A stretch of 64,000 bases of DNA from the NCBI RefSeq assembly GCF_001718795.1, contig NZ_CP013438.1, positions 372,001-436,000 of the forward strand, read 5' to 3'. This stretch comes from Burkholderia latens (lineage in GTDB: Bacteria; Pseudomonadota; Gammaproteobacteria; Burkholderiales; Burkholderiaceae). Shown here piece by piece: positions 1-8,205 of the stretch (within the stretch, counting starts at the first letter, position 1; each line of letters starts with the position of its first letter). Both the position numbers and the translations under genes were made by a program. The notes below the pieces were generated by a model. It was given only the letters and a program-made list of their open reading frames with translations. It was not told the DNA's origin and searched no databases.

Positions 1-1108
1 GCAGCCGGCGGCCGGTCTGCTTCGCTTCGGCGAGCGTCATGCCGACCCGTCCGAGCGGCGGATCGATGTACATCGCATACGCGGGAATGCGGTCGGACAC
101 CTTGCGCGGATCGCCGTCGAGCAGGTTCGCCGCGACGATCTCGTAGTCGTTGTACGCGGTGTGCGTGAACGCGCCGCGCCCGTTGCAGTCGCCCAGCGCC
201 CAGATGCCCGGCACGTTGGTGCGCAGTTGATCGTCGACCGTGATGTAGCCGCGCGCGTCGGTCGCGACGCCGGCGAGTTCCAGGCCCAGATCGTCGGTGT
301 TCGGCACGCGGCCGACCGCGAGCAGCAAATGCGAGCCCGCGACTTCGCGGCCGCCGCCGGTGCAGTCGAGGCCGACCACGACACCGTCGCCGTCGCGCCG
401 CGCGTTCAGGCAGTTCGCGTCGAGCTGCACGTCGATGCCTTCGTTCGCGAGAATGTCGCGCACGGCTTGCGACACGTCCTCGTCTTCGCGATGGATCAGG
501 CGCGAGCCTTTCTCGACGATCGTGACCTTGGAGCCGAAGCGCCGGTACATCTGACCGAATTCGAGACCGACGTAGCTGCCGCCGACGATCACGAGATGCC
601 CGGGCAGAAAGTCGACGTCCATCATCGTCGAGTTGGTCAGGTACGGCACCGAGTCGAGGCCCGGCATCTTCGGAATCTGCGCGCGTCCGCCGACGTTGAT
701 GAAGACGCGCTCGGCCTCGAGCAGTTCATCGCCGACGCGCACGGCATTCGGGCGCTCGAAGCGGGCATGACCCTGAAACACGGACGTGTTGTCGAGGCCG
801 CGCACCCATTGCTCGACTCCGTGGTTCGAGCGGCCGGACACCCGGTCCTTGCGCGCCTTCACCGCTTTCATGTCGACGCTGACCGGGCCGACCGACACGC
901 CGTACTCTTGCGCGCGCCGAGCGAGCTGCGCCGCGTAGGCGCTCGCGATCAGCGTCTTGGTCGGGATGCATCCGGTGTTCACGCAGGTGCCGCCGAAGCG
1001 GCCGCGCTCGATGATCGCGACTTTCATGCCGGCGCCCGCGAGCCGCGCCGCAAGCGGCGGCCCGGCTTGGCCGGTGCCGATGACGATCGCGTCGAAGTGT
1101 TGCGTCAT
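1..1108 (-). CDS. FAD-dependent pyridine nucleotide-disulfide oxidoreductase (mercuric-reductase-like), partial
   Basis: The gene begins at the ATG at 1108 and runs off the left edge of the window, so the C-terminus (dimerisation domain end) is missing. The N-terminus reads MTQHFDAIVIGTGQAGPPLA, a Rossmann FAD-binding GxGxxG fingerprint. Around residues 38-50 comes GGTCVNTGCIPTKT, the redox-active CxxxxC disulfide of the dihydrolipoamide dehydrogenase / glutathione reductase / MerA group. A second nucleotide-binding stretch (VIVGGSYVGLEFGQMYRRFG) and the late FAD motif WALGDCNGRGAFTHTAYND follow. No N-terminal heavy-metal-associated domain and no mer genes are adjacent, so I do not call it MerA; a general FAD oxidoreductase such as an RclA-type enzyme is equally possible. 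Family certain, substrate unknown. Confidence 0.88.
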   Translation of the reverse strand, partial: MTQHFDAIVIGTGQAGPPLAARLAGAGMKVAIIERGRFGGTCVNTGCIPTKTLIASAYAAQLARRAQEYGVSVGPVSVDMKAVKARKDRVSGRSNHGVEQWVRGLDNTSVFQGHARFERPNAVRVGDELLEAERVFINVGGRAQIPKMPGLDSVPYLTNSTMMDVDFLPGHLVIVGGSYVGLEFGQMYRRFGSKVTIVEKGSRLIHREDEDVSQAVRDILANEGIDVQLDANCLNARRDGDGVVVGLDCTGGGREVAGSHLLLAVGRVPNTDDLGLELAGVATDARGYITVDDQLRTNVPGIWALGDCNGRGAFTHTAYNDYEIVAANLLDGDPRKVSDRIPAYAMYIDPPLGRVGMTLAEAKQTGRRL

Positions 1109-1532
1109 GACGTCCTCCTGCGCTGGTTCAACGTGGGAACGGGAACGCGCAAGCCGCGTGCCGCAGCGGCGCGCGCCGGAACGGCGACGAGCGACTATGG
1201 TAGACCCGTTGGCCGGTGCGTGCGAGTGCCGGACGGCGCGGCTTCGCGCGATGCTGCGTGGCTGACGCCCGGGCTCGCGAAGTACTCGCGGAAGATCGCT
1301 TCGACCGCGGCGGCGGCCCCGGATAGCGGGCGGCTCGGATATCGATCGCGGCTGGCGGGGCGAACGGGCGGGGCGGCGGCCGGCATGGCAGAACCCGGCT
1401 GCTTTCGGCCGCCCGCGAAGCGTGCCAGAATCAACGGCTTCATCGTCGGAAATCGACGCAACGCGACGCGACAATGTTGCGATCCGCCCCGCAGGCGCCG
1501 GCGCTTCGGCGTCGCTGATCAAGGAGACTTCG
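1109..1532. other. Divergent intergenic region, no gene seen
   Basis: This 424-base stretch separates the leftward oxidoreductase from the rightward LysE-type gene, so it should hold both promoters. The short reading frames crossing it have no ribosome-binding site or recognisable protein signature. The only confident element is the AAGGAG at 1521-1526 that serves the downstream gene. Confidence 0.5.
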
Positions 1533-2171
1533 ATGACTGCATCGGCTGCCGTACTCGCCATCCTGGCTGCGCTGTGGCTCGGCGCGATGATTCCGGGCCC
1601 GAGCTTCGTGCTGGTTGCCCGCAACGCGATCGGGTTGTCGCGCCGCGACGGGCTCGCGACCGCGCTCGGCATGGGCGTCGGCGGAATCGCGTTCGGCGGC
1701 GTCGCGCTGGCCGGGCTGTACACGCTGTTGCAGGCGGTCGAATGGCTGTACGTCGCGCTCAAGCTCGCGGGCGGCGCGTACCTGATCTACATGGCGTCGA
1801 AGATCTGGCGCGGCGCCGACCGGCCGATCGCGATGGACGATCCGCAGGCGGCCGTCGGCGGCAGCGCACGCAAGTCGTTCTGGACCGGCCTCACGACGCA
1901 GCTGAGCAACCCGAAGACGGCGATCTGGTACGGCAGCATCTTCGCGGCGCTGTTGCCGCAGCATCCGCCGCTGTGGTGCTACCTGGCGCTGCCGCCGCTC
2001 GTGTTCGGCGTCGAATTCGGCTGGTACACGATCGTCGCGCTGTGTTTCTCCACCCGCCGGCCGCGCGAGCTCTACCTGCGTGCGAAGAAGTGGGTCGACC
2101 GCGTCGCGGCGGGCGCGATCGCGCTGCTCGGGTTGCGGCTGATCCTGAACGCGCCGAAAGCTGGCATCTGA
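1533..2171 (+). CDS. LysE/RhtB-family amino-acid exporter
   Basis: A 212-residue inner-membrane protein of the LysE/RhtB translocator superfamily, which exports amino acids or related small metabolites. The family hallmark is at the N-terminus: AALWLGAMIPGPSFVLVARN (the PGP segment in the first helix), then GxGxxxG-type helices, GGAYLIYMASKIWRG, and the conserved TQLSNPKTAIWYGSIFAALL in the second half. About six hydrophobic segments are visible, the usual number. The ATG at 1533 was chosen over an upstream in-frame ATG at 1422 because a strong AAGGAG lies 7 bases before it and the N-terminus then starts directly in the first helix. The substrate cannot be told from sequence. Confidence 0.9.
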   Translation: MTASAAVLAILAALWLGAMIPGPSFVLVARNAIGLSRRDGLATALGMGVGGIAFGGVALAGLYTLLQAVEWLYVALKLAGGAYLIYMASKIWRGADRPIAMDDPQAAVGGSARKSFWTGLTTQLSNPKTAIWYGSIFAALLPQHPPLWCYLALPPLVFGVEFGWYTIVALCFSTRRPRELYLRAKKWVDRVAAGAIALLGLRLILNAPKAGI

Positions 2172-2223
2172 CGGCGGGCGGGGCGCCGCGAACCCGATAC
2201 TCGGTTTCATTCGTCAACGGCAT

Positions 2224-2257
2224 GCCGCCACGGCCGATCGGTCTGGCCGATGGCGGC
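2224..2257. terminator. Imperfect GC hairpin between convergent genes
   Basis: GCCGCC at 2224-2229 pairs with GGCGGC at 2252-2257, with inner GGCC segments also able to pair. It lies between the convergent LysE-type and DUF1444 genes, where a bidirectional terminator is expected, but no T-run follows on either strand. Confidence 0.35.
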
Positions 2258-2313
2258 CGCGCGCGTCTGCGGCCGCTCCACCCGGTGCGCGCGCCGCGCA
2301 AGCTTGCGTCGCG

Positions 2314-3525
2314 TCAGGTTGCCGGAAACCGCGCGAGCAGTGCCGCGAACCGCGCTTCGTCCGGAAATGCCGTCACTTCATACCGCACCGGCTGATGCGC
2401 GGTGGCCGTCATCAGGTCGCCGCACGCGTGCCGCAGTTCCGCCATCGGCACGTGGGCCGACTGCCGCGTCGCTTCCCGGTAAAGCACGACGATGTCCGTA
2501 TCGGGCAGTAGCGTCGGCACCCCTTCGCTCCACACGCCGACGCTGAACAGCTCGCCGTTCTGCCGCCGGTACACGGTGTAGCTCGCGACGAAGATGTCGA
2601 CGCCGTTGCGCTTGTTCAGATCGTCCAGCAGCGTTCGTTGATCCTGGTAGTCGCCGGCGAGTTCGTCCACGCGCAGCGCGTGCAGCTTCGCTTCGAGCCC
2701 CGCCGGCACGAAGTTGCGCCACGCGGCACCGTCCCAGCGCAGCATCAGCGGCGGCAGCGGGCGCGGCTGCGCGCGTGCCTGTTCGGCCAGTTCTGCCATC
2801 GTCGCGAGGCCGGCTGCGTTGCGGTCGCCGGTGAGCAGCAGCACCGCGCGGTTCGGCGCCATCACGACCGGCGCGCCGGAAATCGGCTGGCGGTGCAGCA
2901 GATCGGTCAGCAGCAGCCGCGCGGCGTCGTAGTAATCGCCGAACTGCGACAGGAACACGCCGTCGCGCAGCGCCGCCCATGGCGCAGACGACACGCCGCG
3001 CAGGTTGTCGATCGCGATGTCGCACGCTTCGTCGAAGCTCACGCCCCATTCGGCGAGCCGGGCAGTGGTTAGCCGCGCGACGCTGAATTCGCCGTCGTAC
3101 GCGATGCCGATCTCCAGGTTCTCGCACAGCGGCCGGAACGCGACTTCGGACGCGGCGGGCTGCCCGGCGAGCTGCAACGCGACGACGCCTCGCTCGGTCG
3201 CGCTGCGTATCACCGGGCGCAGACGCGTACGGACCTCGGCGAAGTCCGACGGAATCTCGTGCTGCATCATCGCGCTCGCCTGGCGCTTGAGCGTCGCTTC
3301 GCGTTCGGCCGGCGTCGCGCCCGCGTAGTCGCGGAACAGGTTGTGCAGGTTGATGATGTTCGATGGCGCGTCGGCCTGTACGAGACGGCCCTTGTCGTCG
3401 TCGTGAAGCCACTCCCGCGTGTCGCCGGTCGCCCGCAATGCGGCGATCAGGCGCTCGGCGAAGTCCTGCTGGGTCGGCGGTTTGCTGAAGCGCTCGCGCA
3501 GGCGCGCGACGAAGTCGGAGAGCAT
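2314..3525 (-). CDS. DUF1444 family protein
   Basis: A 403-residue soluble protein without signal peptide or membrane segments. The middle matches the pattern I associate with DUF1444 (YtpQ-like): IINLHNLFRDYAGATPAERE, then FRPLCENLEIGIAYDGEFSV and LAEWGVSFDEACDIAIDNL. The function of this family is unknown. The start at 3525 (MLSDFVARLRERF) was chosen because the N-terminus begins with the amphipathic helix typical of the family. The longer frame upstream is low-complexity and unlikely to be protein. It is transcribed away from the motor-like operon and its start is 464 bases from it, so the two share an intergenic region but probably not a function. Confidence 0.75.
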   Translation of the reverse strand: MLSDFVARLRERFSKPPTQQDFAERLIAALRATGDTREWLHDDDKGRLVQADAPSNIINLHNLFRDYAGATPAEREATLKRQASAMMQHEIPSDFAEVRTRLRPVIRSATERGVVALQLAGQPAASEVAFRPLCENLEIGIAYDGEFSVARLTTARLAEWGVSFDEACDIAIDNLRGVSSAPWAALRDGVFLSQFGDYYDAARLLLTDLLHRQPISGAPVVMAPNRAVLLLTGDRNAAGLATMAELAEQARAQPRPLPPLMLRWDGAAWRNFVPAGLEAKLHALRVDELAGDYQDQRTLLDDLNKRNGVDIFVASYTVYRRQNGELFSVGVWSEGVPTLLPDTDIVVLYREATRQSAHVPMAELRHACGDLMTATAHQPVRYEVTAFPDEARFAALLARFPAT

Positions 3526-3989
3526 CGTGTGCGTTCGGGCAGGCCCGTCTCTTGTTGGTCTTTCGTTGTCATGGGCGGCGGCACCCGTTCGCGGGACGCT
3601 GCCTGCTACCCGCGGATATCGGCCGGATATCCGCGATGCGTCCGGCGGCCCGTCCGCCGGCAGCCGGGCGGCGCGGGCCCGCATCGGGGGCGCGATCGCG
3701 CGGCGGGTGTCGCGATGGTACCGCAGGTCCGCGACGGAATCGCGGTTTATCGAGCATGGCCGGATGGCTGCGTGCCGAAGCGCGACGCGGCCGCTTCGGT
3801 GCAGCCGGCGGTGCTGCGGGCGTTCGAGCCGCCGCCGGCTGTGCCGCGGCCTCGGCACGCGGCCGTGCAAGCCTTGTGCGGCGGGCGTTCGCGCCGGTTG
3901 CGCGGCGGGCGACGCCCAGCCGCTTCGCCGATTCTGAGGCCGACCGCCCGGCGACGTGTAAACTGCTGCCTTTTTTGACGGTTTGCAGC
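3526..3989. other. Divergent intergenic region before the DUF3348 operon
   Basis: A GC-rich, apparently non-coding 464 bases; frames crossing it are shadows rich in Arg/Ala/Pro. Composition shifts to A/T near 3950-3985, just before the DUF3348 start, which marks the likely promoter end of the region. Confidence 0.5.
3959..3964 (+). promoter_or_regulatory. Candidate -10 box of the motor-like operon
   Basis: TAAACT in the context GTGTAAACTGCTG lies 25 bases before the DUF3348 ATG. It resembles the TAnAAT -10 form seen before other genes here. A convincing -35 is not visible, so the call is tentative. Confidence 0.35.
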
Positions 3990-4739
3990 ATGGTGCAAGC
4001 ACCTCCGCGCCCTGCGCTGAGCGGGCCGACGCTCGTCCGGCTGCTCGCGCGCCTGACCGACGCCGACGTCGCCGAATCCCCGCAAACGCTGTCGGACCGC
4101 CTGAGCCAGTGGCTTGGCTGGACCGACGCGATCACGCTGTCGTCTGCGCTGAGCGCTAGCCCGCCCGGCGTCGCGGCCGGCGTGCGCGGTTACGATGCCG
4201 AGCGCGATTGCGCACGCGTGCGCCACGATCTCGCCCAGGCGATCACGGCCGCCCACCGGCCGCGCACGCGGCGGCGTCCCGGCGAGTTGCCGCCGCCGCC
4301 TGCCGATATGGCCGACTTCGCGGAGTTCCGGCAGAGCTGTCTGTCCCTGCAGCAGGAGATGGAGACCGCGATCGGCCAGTTGCGCGGCCGTCTGCGGGTC
4401 GCGCTCGCCGCGCGTTCGTCCGGGATGGCTCGGCTCGCGACGCTCGACGCGATCATGGAGCGCGTGCTCGGCGCGCGCGAGCGCAGCCTGCTGTCCGCGG
4501 TGCCCGCACTGCTCGGCGCGCGTTTCGAGCGGCTGCGCGACGCGGAGCGGCAGGCGCTCGCCGCTGCGCAAGCGGCGGCTGGCGCCGATGGCGACGCCGC
4601 CGCACCGCCGGCCGCGGCGATCGTGCCCGGCACGTGGCTCGACACGTTTCGCGACGAGATGCAAAGCATCCTGCTCGCCGAACTCGAAGTCCGGTTCCAA
4701 ACGGTAGACGGGCTGCTCGCGGCCCTTCGCACCTGTTAA
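3990..4739 (+). CDS. DUF3348 family protein, first gene of a motor-like operon
   Basis: A 249-residue soluble, Ala/Arg/Leu-rich and largely helical protein. It has no signal peptide and no membrane segment. I recognise it as DUF3348, a family of unknown function that travels with DUF802, OmpA and DUF2894 genes in Burkholderia. It opens with SGPTLVRLLARLTDADVAES and ends with helices such as GTWLDTFRDEMQSILLAELE. The DUF802 gene starts 10 bases after the stop, so the genes are probably co-transcribed. A cytoplasmic accessory or assembly role for the membrane complex encoded next is inference only. Confidence 0.82.
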   Translation: MVQAPPRPALSGPTLVRLLARLTDADVAESPQTLSDRLSQWLGWTDAITLSSALSASPPGVAAGVRGYDAERDCARVRHDLAQAITAAHRPRTRRRPGELPPPPADMADFAEFRQSCLSLQQEMETAIGQLRGRLRVALAARSSGMARLATLDAIMERVLGARERSLLSAVPALLGARFERLRDAERQALAAAQAAAGADGDAAAPPAAAIVPGTWLDTFRDEMQSILLAELEVRFQTVDGLLAALRTC

Positions 4740-4749
4740 TCGATACGCT

Positions 4750-7557
4750 ATGTCCAGAATTCGTCTTGATCTCGTTGTCTTCATCGCCGGTTTGCTCGCA
4801 GTGGGCTGGATCGGCGCCGGTTATGTCGCGACGAACCCGCTCGCGACGGCCGTCACGCTGCTGATCGGCGCGTGCTACGTCGCCGGTGCATGGGAGCTGC
4901 TGCGCTACCGGCAGGCCACCGCCACGCTGTCGCGCGCGGTGGCTGGCCTGACCGAGCCGCCGGCGAAGCTCGACGCGTGGCTCGATACGCTGCACCCGGG
5001 GCTGCGCGGCGCCGTGCGTGCGCGCATCGACGGCGCGCGCGTCGCGCTGCCGGGCCCGTCGCTGACGCCATACCTCGTCGGCCTGCTCGTCCTGCTCGGG
5101 ATGCTCGGCACGCTGCTCGGGATGGTCGTGACGCTGAAGGGCACCGGCGCCGCGCTCGAAAGTGCGACCGATCTCGATGCGATCCGCGCTTCGTTGATCG
5201 CACCGGTGAAGGGGCTCGGCTTCGCGTTTGGCACGTCGATCGCGGGTGTCGCGACGTCCGCGATGCTTGGCCTGCTGTCCGCGCTCGTGCGCCGCGAGCG
5301 GCTCGACGCGGGCCAGCAGCTCGACGCGAAGCTCGCGACGACGCTGCGCGTGCATTCGTCCGCGCATCAGCGCGACGAATCGTTCCGGCTGCTGCAGCGC
5401 CAGGCCGACGTGATGCCCGCACTGGTCGATCGGCTGCAGACGATGATGACGACGCTCGAGGCGCGCAGCATCGCGCTGCACGAGCGCCAGATCGAGAGCC
5501 AGCAGGCGTTCTTCGATCGCACGGAGCGCGCTTATGCGGGGCTCGCGTCGAACGTCGGCGACGCGCTGAGGGAGAGCGCGGCCGAAAGCGCGCGCGTCGC
5601 CGGCGCCGCGCTGCAGCCGGTCGTCGCGGCGACGATGGCCGGGCTGACGCAGGAAATGGCCGCGCTGCGCGACACCGTGACGGGCGCCGTTCAGCGTCAG
5701 CTCGACGGCCTGACCGACGGCTTCGAGAAAACGACCGCGAACGTGACGACCGTCTGGCACCGTGCGCTCGATGAGCAGCGCCACGCGAACGAAGCCGCCG
5801 CGCAGCAGCTGAAGACGACGCTTGGCCAGTTCACCGACACGTTCGCGCAGCGTTCGACGGACCTGCTCGACGGCGTCGCGACACGCCTCGAATCGACCGA
5901 AAGCCGCCTGTCCGATACGTGGCGCGACGCGCTGGCGCGCCAGGAGCAGGTCGGCGAGACGCTGGCCGGCCAGCATGCGAAGGCGCTGGGCGAAGCCGCC
6001 GCGACCTTCGAGCGGCATTCGGGCGCGGCGCTTGCCGAGATGCGCGAGTCGCACGCGCAGTTGCAGACGCAACTGGCCGCGCGCGACGACGAACGTCTGG
6101 CCGCGTGGCATGCGTCGCTGGCCGCGATCGCCGCGAAGCTCGGCGACGAATGGCAGCGTGCGGGCGCACACAACGCGGACCGTCAGCAGGCGATCTGCGA
6201 CGCGCTTGCACAAACGACGCGCGATCTCGCTGCACAAGCGTCGGCGTTCGAACAACGCTCGAACGAGCTGCTGTCGACGATCCGCGATTCGCACGCGGGG
6301 CTGCAAACGCAACTCGCCGCACGCGACGAAGCACGCCTGTCCGCGTGGAACGAATCGCTTGCGGCGATGGCGGCGAAGCTCGGGGACGAATGGCAGCGCG
6401 CAGGCGCGCACAGCGCCGGCCGTCAGCAGCAGATCTGCGACGCGCTTGCACAAACGACGCGCGATCTCGCTGCACAAGCGTCCGCGTTCGAACAACGCTC
6501 GAACGAGCTGCTGTCGACGATCCGCGATTCGCACACGGGGCTGCAAACGCAACTCGCCGCGCGCGACGAAGCACGCTTGTCCGCGTGGAACGAATCGCTT
6601 GCGGCGATGGCGGCGAAGCTCGGGGACGAATGGCAGCGCGCAGGCGCGCACAGCGCCGGCCGTCAGCAGCAGATCTGCGACGCGCTTGCACAAACGACGC
6701 GCGATCTCGCTGCACAAGCGTCCACGTTCGAACAACGCTCGAACGAGCTGCTGTCGACGATCCGCGATTCGCACACGGGGCTGCAAACGCAACTCGCCGC
6801 GCGCGACGAAGCACGCTTGTCCGCTTGGAACGAATCGCTTGCGGCGATGGCCGCCGCGCTGCGCGACGAGTGGGCGCAGACGAGCGCGCAGGCCGCCGCG
6901 CGCCAGCAGGACATCTGCGACACGCTCACGCGCACCGCGAACGCGATCACCGCGCAGGCGCAAGTGCACGCAAGCGACACGATCAACGAGATCTCGCGCC
7001 TCGTGCAGGCTGCATCGGAAGCGCCGAAGGCCGCGGCCGACGTCGTCGCCGAACTGCGTCAGCGCCTGTCCGACAGCATGGTGCGCGACACCGCGATGCT
7101 CGACGAGCGCAGCCGCCTGCTCGCGACGCTCGAAACGCTGCTCGGCGCGGTCAACCACGCGTCGACCGAACAGCGCGCCGCAATCGACGCGCTGGTGAGC
7201 ACGTCGGCCGACCTGCTCGATCGCGTCGGTGCACGCTTCAACGACACCGTCGATGCCGAAACGCGCAAGCTCGATTCGGTTGCCGCGCAGGTCGCTGCGG
7301 GCGCGGTCGAGGTCGCCAGCCTTGGCGACGCATTCGGCGCGGCCGTGCAGGTGTTCGGCGAATCGAACGACAAGCTGCTCACCCACCTGCAGCGCATCGA
7401 GGCCGCGCTCGAGAAGTCGCTCGCACGCAGCGACGAGCAACTGGAGTATTACGTCGCGCAGGCGCGCGAGGTCATCGACCTCAGCATGATGTCGCAGAAG
7501 CAGATCGTCGAAGACCTGCAGCATCTCGCCGGTCGGCGCGCATCGGTCGGAGCGTAA
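4750..7557 (+). CDS. DUF802 protein: MotA/ZorA-like four-TM channel subunit with long coiled-coil tail
   Basis: A 935-residue membrane protein. Two helices lie at about residues 8-25 and 28-48. A second pair follows at about 103-128 (PYLVGLLVLLGMLGTLLGMV) and 155-180 (LGFAFGTSIAGVATSAMLGL). The GxLGTxxGxV signature and the paired-helix layout are those of the MotA/TolQ/ExbB/ZorA proton-channel fold. Everything after about residue 185 is charged Ala/Gln/Glu/Arg helix, predicted as one very long coiled-coil tail of some 740 residues, as in ZorA. Within it an 80-residue unit (starting AGAHxAxRQQ, ending LGDEWQR) repeats three times almost identically, with a degenerate copy before. The next gene encodes the matching MotB/ZorB-like OmpA partner, starting 3 bases later. 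An ion-driven motor is my inference from architecture; the DUF802 assignment is family recall. Confidence 0.85.
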   Translation: MSRIRLDLVVFIAGLLAVGWIGAGYVATNPLATAVTLLIGACYVAGAWELLRYRQATATLSRAVAGLTEPPAKLDAWLDTLHPGLRGAVRARIDGARVALPGPSLTPYLVGLLVLLGMLGTLLGMVVTLKGTGAALESATDLDAIRASLIAPVKGLGFAFGTSIAGVATSAMLGLLSALVRRERLDAGQQLDAKLATTLRVHSSAHQRDESFRLLQRQADVMPALVDRLQTMMTTLEARSIALHERQIESQQAFFDRTERAYAGLASNVGDALRESAAESARVAGAALQPVVAATMAGLTQEMAALRDTVTGAVQRQLDGLTDGFEKTTANVTTVWHRALDEQRHANEAAAQQLKTTLGQFTDTFAQRSTDLLDGVATRLESTESRLSDTWRDALARQEQVGETLAGQHAKALGEAAATFERHSGAALAEMRESHAQLQTQLAARDDERLAAWHASLAAIAAKLGDEWQRAGAHNADRQQAICDALAQTTRDLAAQASAFEQRSNELLSTIRDSHAGLQTQLAARDEARLSAWNESLAAMAAKLGDEWQRAGAHSAGRQQQICDALAQTTRDLAAQASAFEQRSNELLSTIRDSHTGLQTQLAARDEARLSAWNESLAAMAAKLGDEWQRAGAHSAGRQQQICDALAQTTRDLAAQASTFEQRSNELLSTIRDSHTGLQTQLAARDEARLSAWNESLAAMAAALRDEWAQTSAQAAARQQDICDTLTRTANAITAQAQVHASDTINEISRLVQAASEAPKAAADVVAELRQRLSDSMVRDTAMLDERSRLLATLETLLGAVNHASTEQRAAIDALVSTSADLLDRVGARFNDTVDAETRKLDSVAAQVAAGAVEVASLGDAFGAAVQVFGESNDKLLTHLQRIEAALEKSLARSDEQLEYYVAQAREVIDLSMMSQKQIVEDLQHLAGRRASVGA
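6160..6879 (+). repeat. 240-bp tandem repeat inside the DUF802 tail
   Basis: Three head-to-tail 240-base copies encode 80-residue units at 6160-6399, 6400-6639 and 6640-6879. Bases 6361-6480 and 6601-6720 are identical, and 6481-6600 differs from 6721-6840 at only two positions. The first copy differs by a few more bases, and the end of the third diverges. The unit length is a multiple of three, so gain or loss of copies would lengthen or shorten the tail without breaking the frame. Confidence 0.95.
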
Positions 7558-7560
7558 CGC

Positions 7561-8205
7561 ATGCACGACGAAATCGACGACGGCGCGCCCGCCGCGCCGG
7601 TATGGCCCGCGTTTGCCGACCTGATGTCGGTGCTGCTCGGCGCATTCGTGCTGATTCTCGTCGGCGTGATCGGCATGCAGTTGCAGCTCACGTCGAAGCT
7701 CGAGGAAGCCGTGCGCGCCCGGCAACTGGAGGCGCAACAGCGCGAGTCGCTGGAGAAGGCGCTCGCGGGCCCGCTCGCCGCCGGCCGCGTGACGCTCGTG
7801 AACGGTCGCATCGGCATCAGCGGCAACGTGCTGTTCGCGTTGAACTCCGATCAGCTGCAGCCCGATGGCCGCGATCTGCTGAAGACGCTTGCCGGCCCGC
7901 TTGCCGCATACCTGAACACGCGCGACGAGATCCTGATGATCAGCGGCTTCGCCGACGACCAGCAGGTGCGCGCCGGCAACCGCCTGTTCGCGGACAACTG
8001 GGAACTGTCGGCCAAGCGCGCGCTGACGGTCACGCGCACGCTGATCGATGCGGGCGTGCCCGCGCACTCGGTGTTCGCGGCCGCGTTCGGCTCCGAGCAG
8101 CCGGTCAGCTCGAATGCCGACGATGAAGGCCGCGCGAAGAACCGTCGCGTCGAGATCGCGCCGGTGCCGCGCAAGGCCGCGTCGAACGGGGGGAAAGCGA
8201 AGTGA
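7561..8205 (+). CDS. OmpA-family MotB/ZorB-like stator subunit
   Basis: A 214-residue protein with one N-terminal membrane helix at about residues 16-40 (WPAFADLMSVLLGAFVLILV), carrying an Asp at its start, as in MotB and ZorB, where that Asp carries protons. A short linker follows, then a C-terminal OmpA peptidoglycan-binding domain at about residues 80-205. Its motifs include VLFALNSDQLQPDGRDLL, LMISGFADD, NWELSAKRALTVTRTL and the closing NRRVEIAP. There is no cleavable signal peptide, so it is an inner-membrane anchored protein reaching the cell wall. It starts 3 bases after the DUF802 stop, and its stop overlaps the DUF2894 start. Partnership with DUF802 as a MotAB-type channel is inferred. 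Confidence 0.88.
   Translation: MHDEIDDGAPAAPVWPAFADLMSVLLGAFVLILVGVIGMQLQLTSKLEEAVRARQLEAQQRESLEKALAGPLAAGRVTLVNGRIGISGNVLFALNSDQLQPDGRDLLKTLAGPLAAYLNTRDEILMISGFADDQQVRAGNRLFADNWELSAKRALTVTRTLIDAGVPAHSVFAAAFGSEQPVSSNADDEGRAKNRRVEIAPVPRKAASNGGKAK

Noticed and set aside
1..1108. merA of a mercury-resistance operon
   Set aside because: No heavy-metal-associated domain at the N-terminus and no merR, merT or merP nearby.
1195..1461. An 88-codon minus-strand frame in the first intergenic region
   Set aside because: Pro/Ala/Arg-rich low-complexity product, no ribosome-binding site and no family resemblance.
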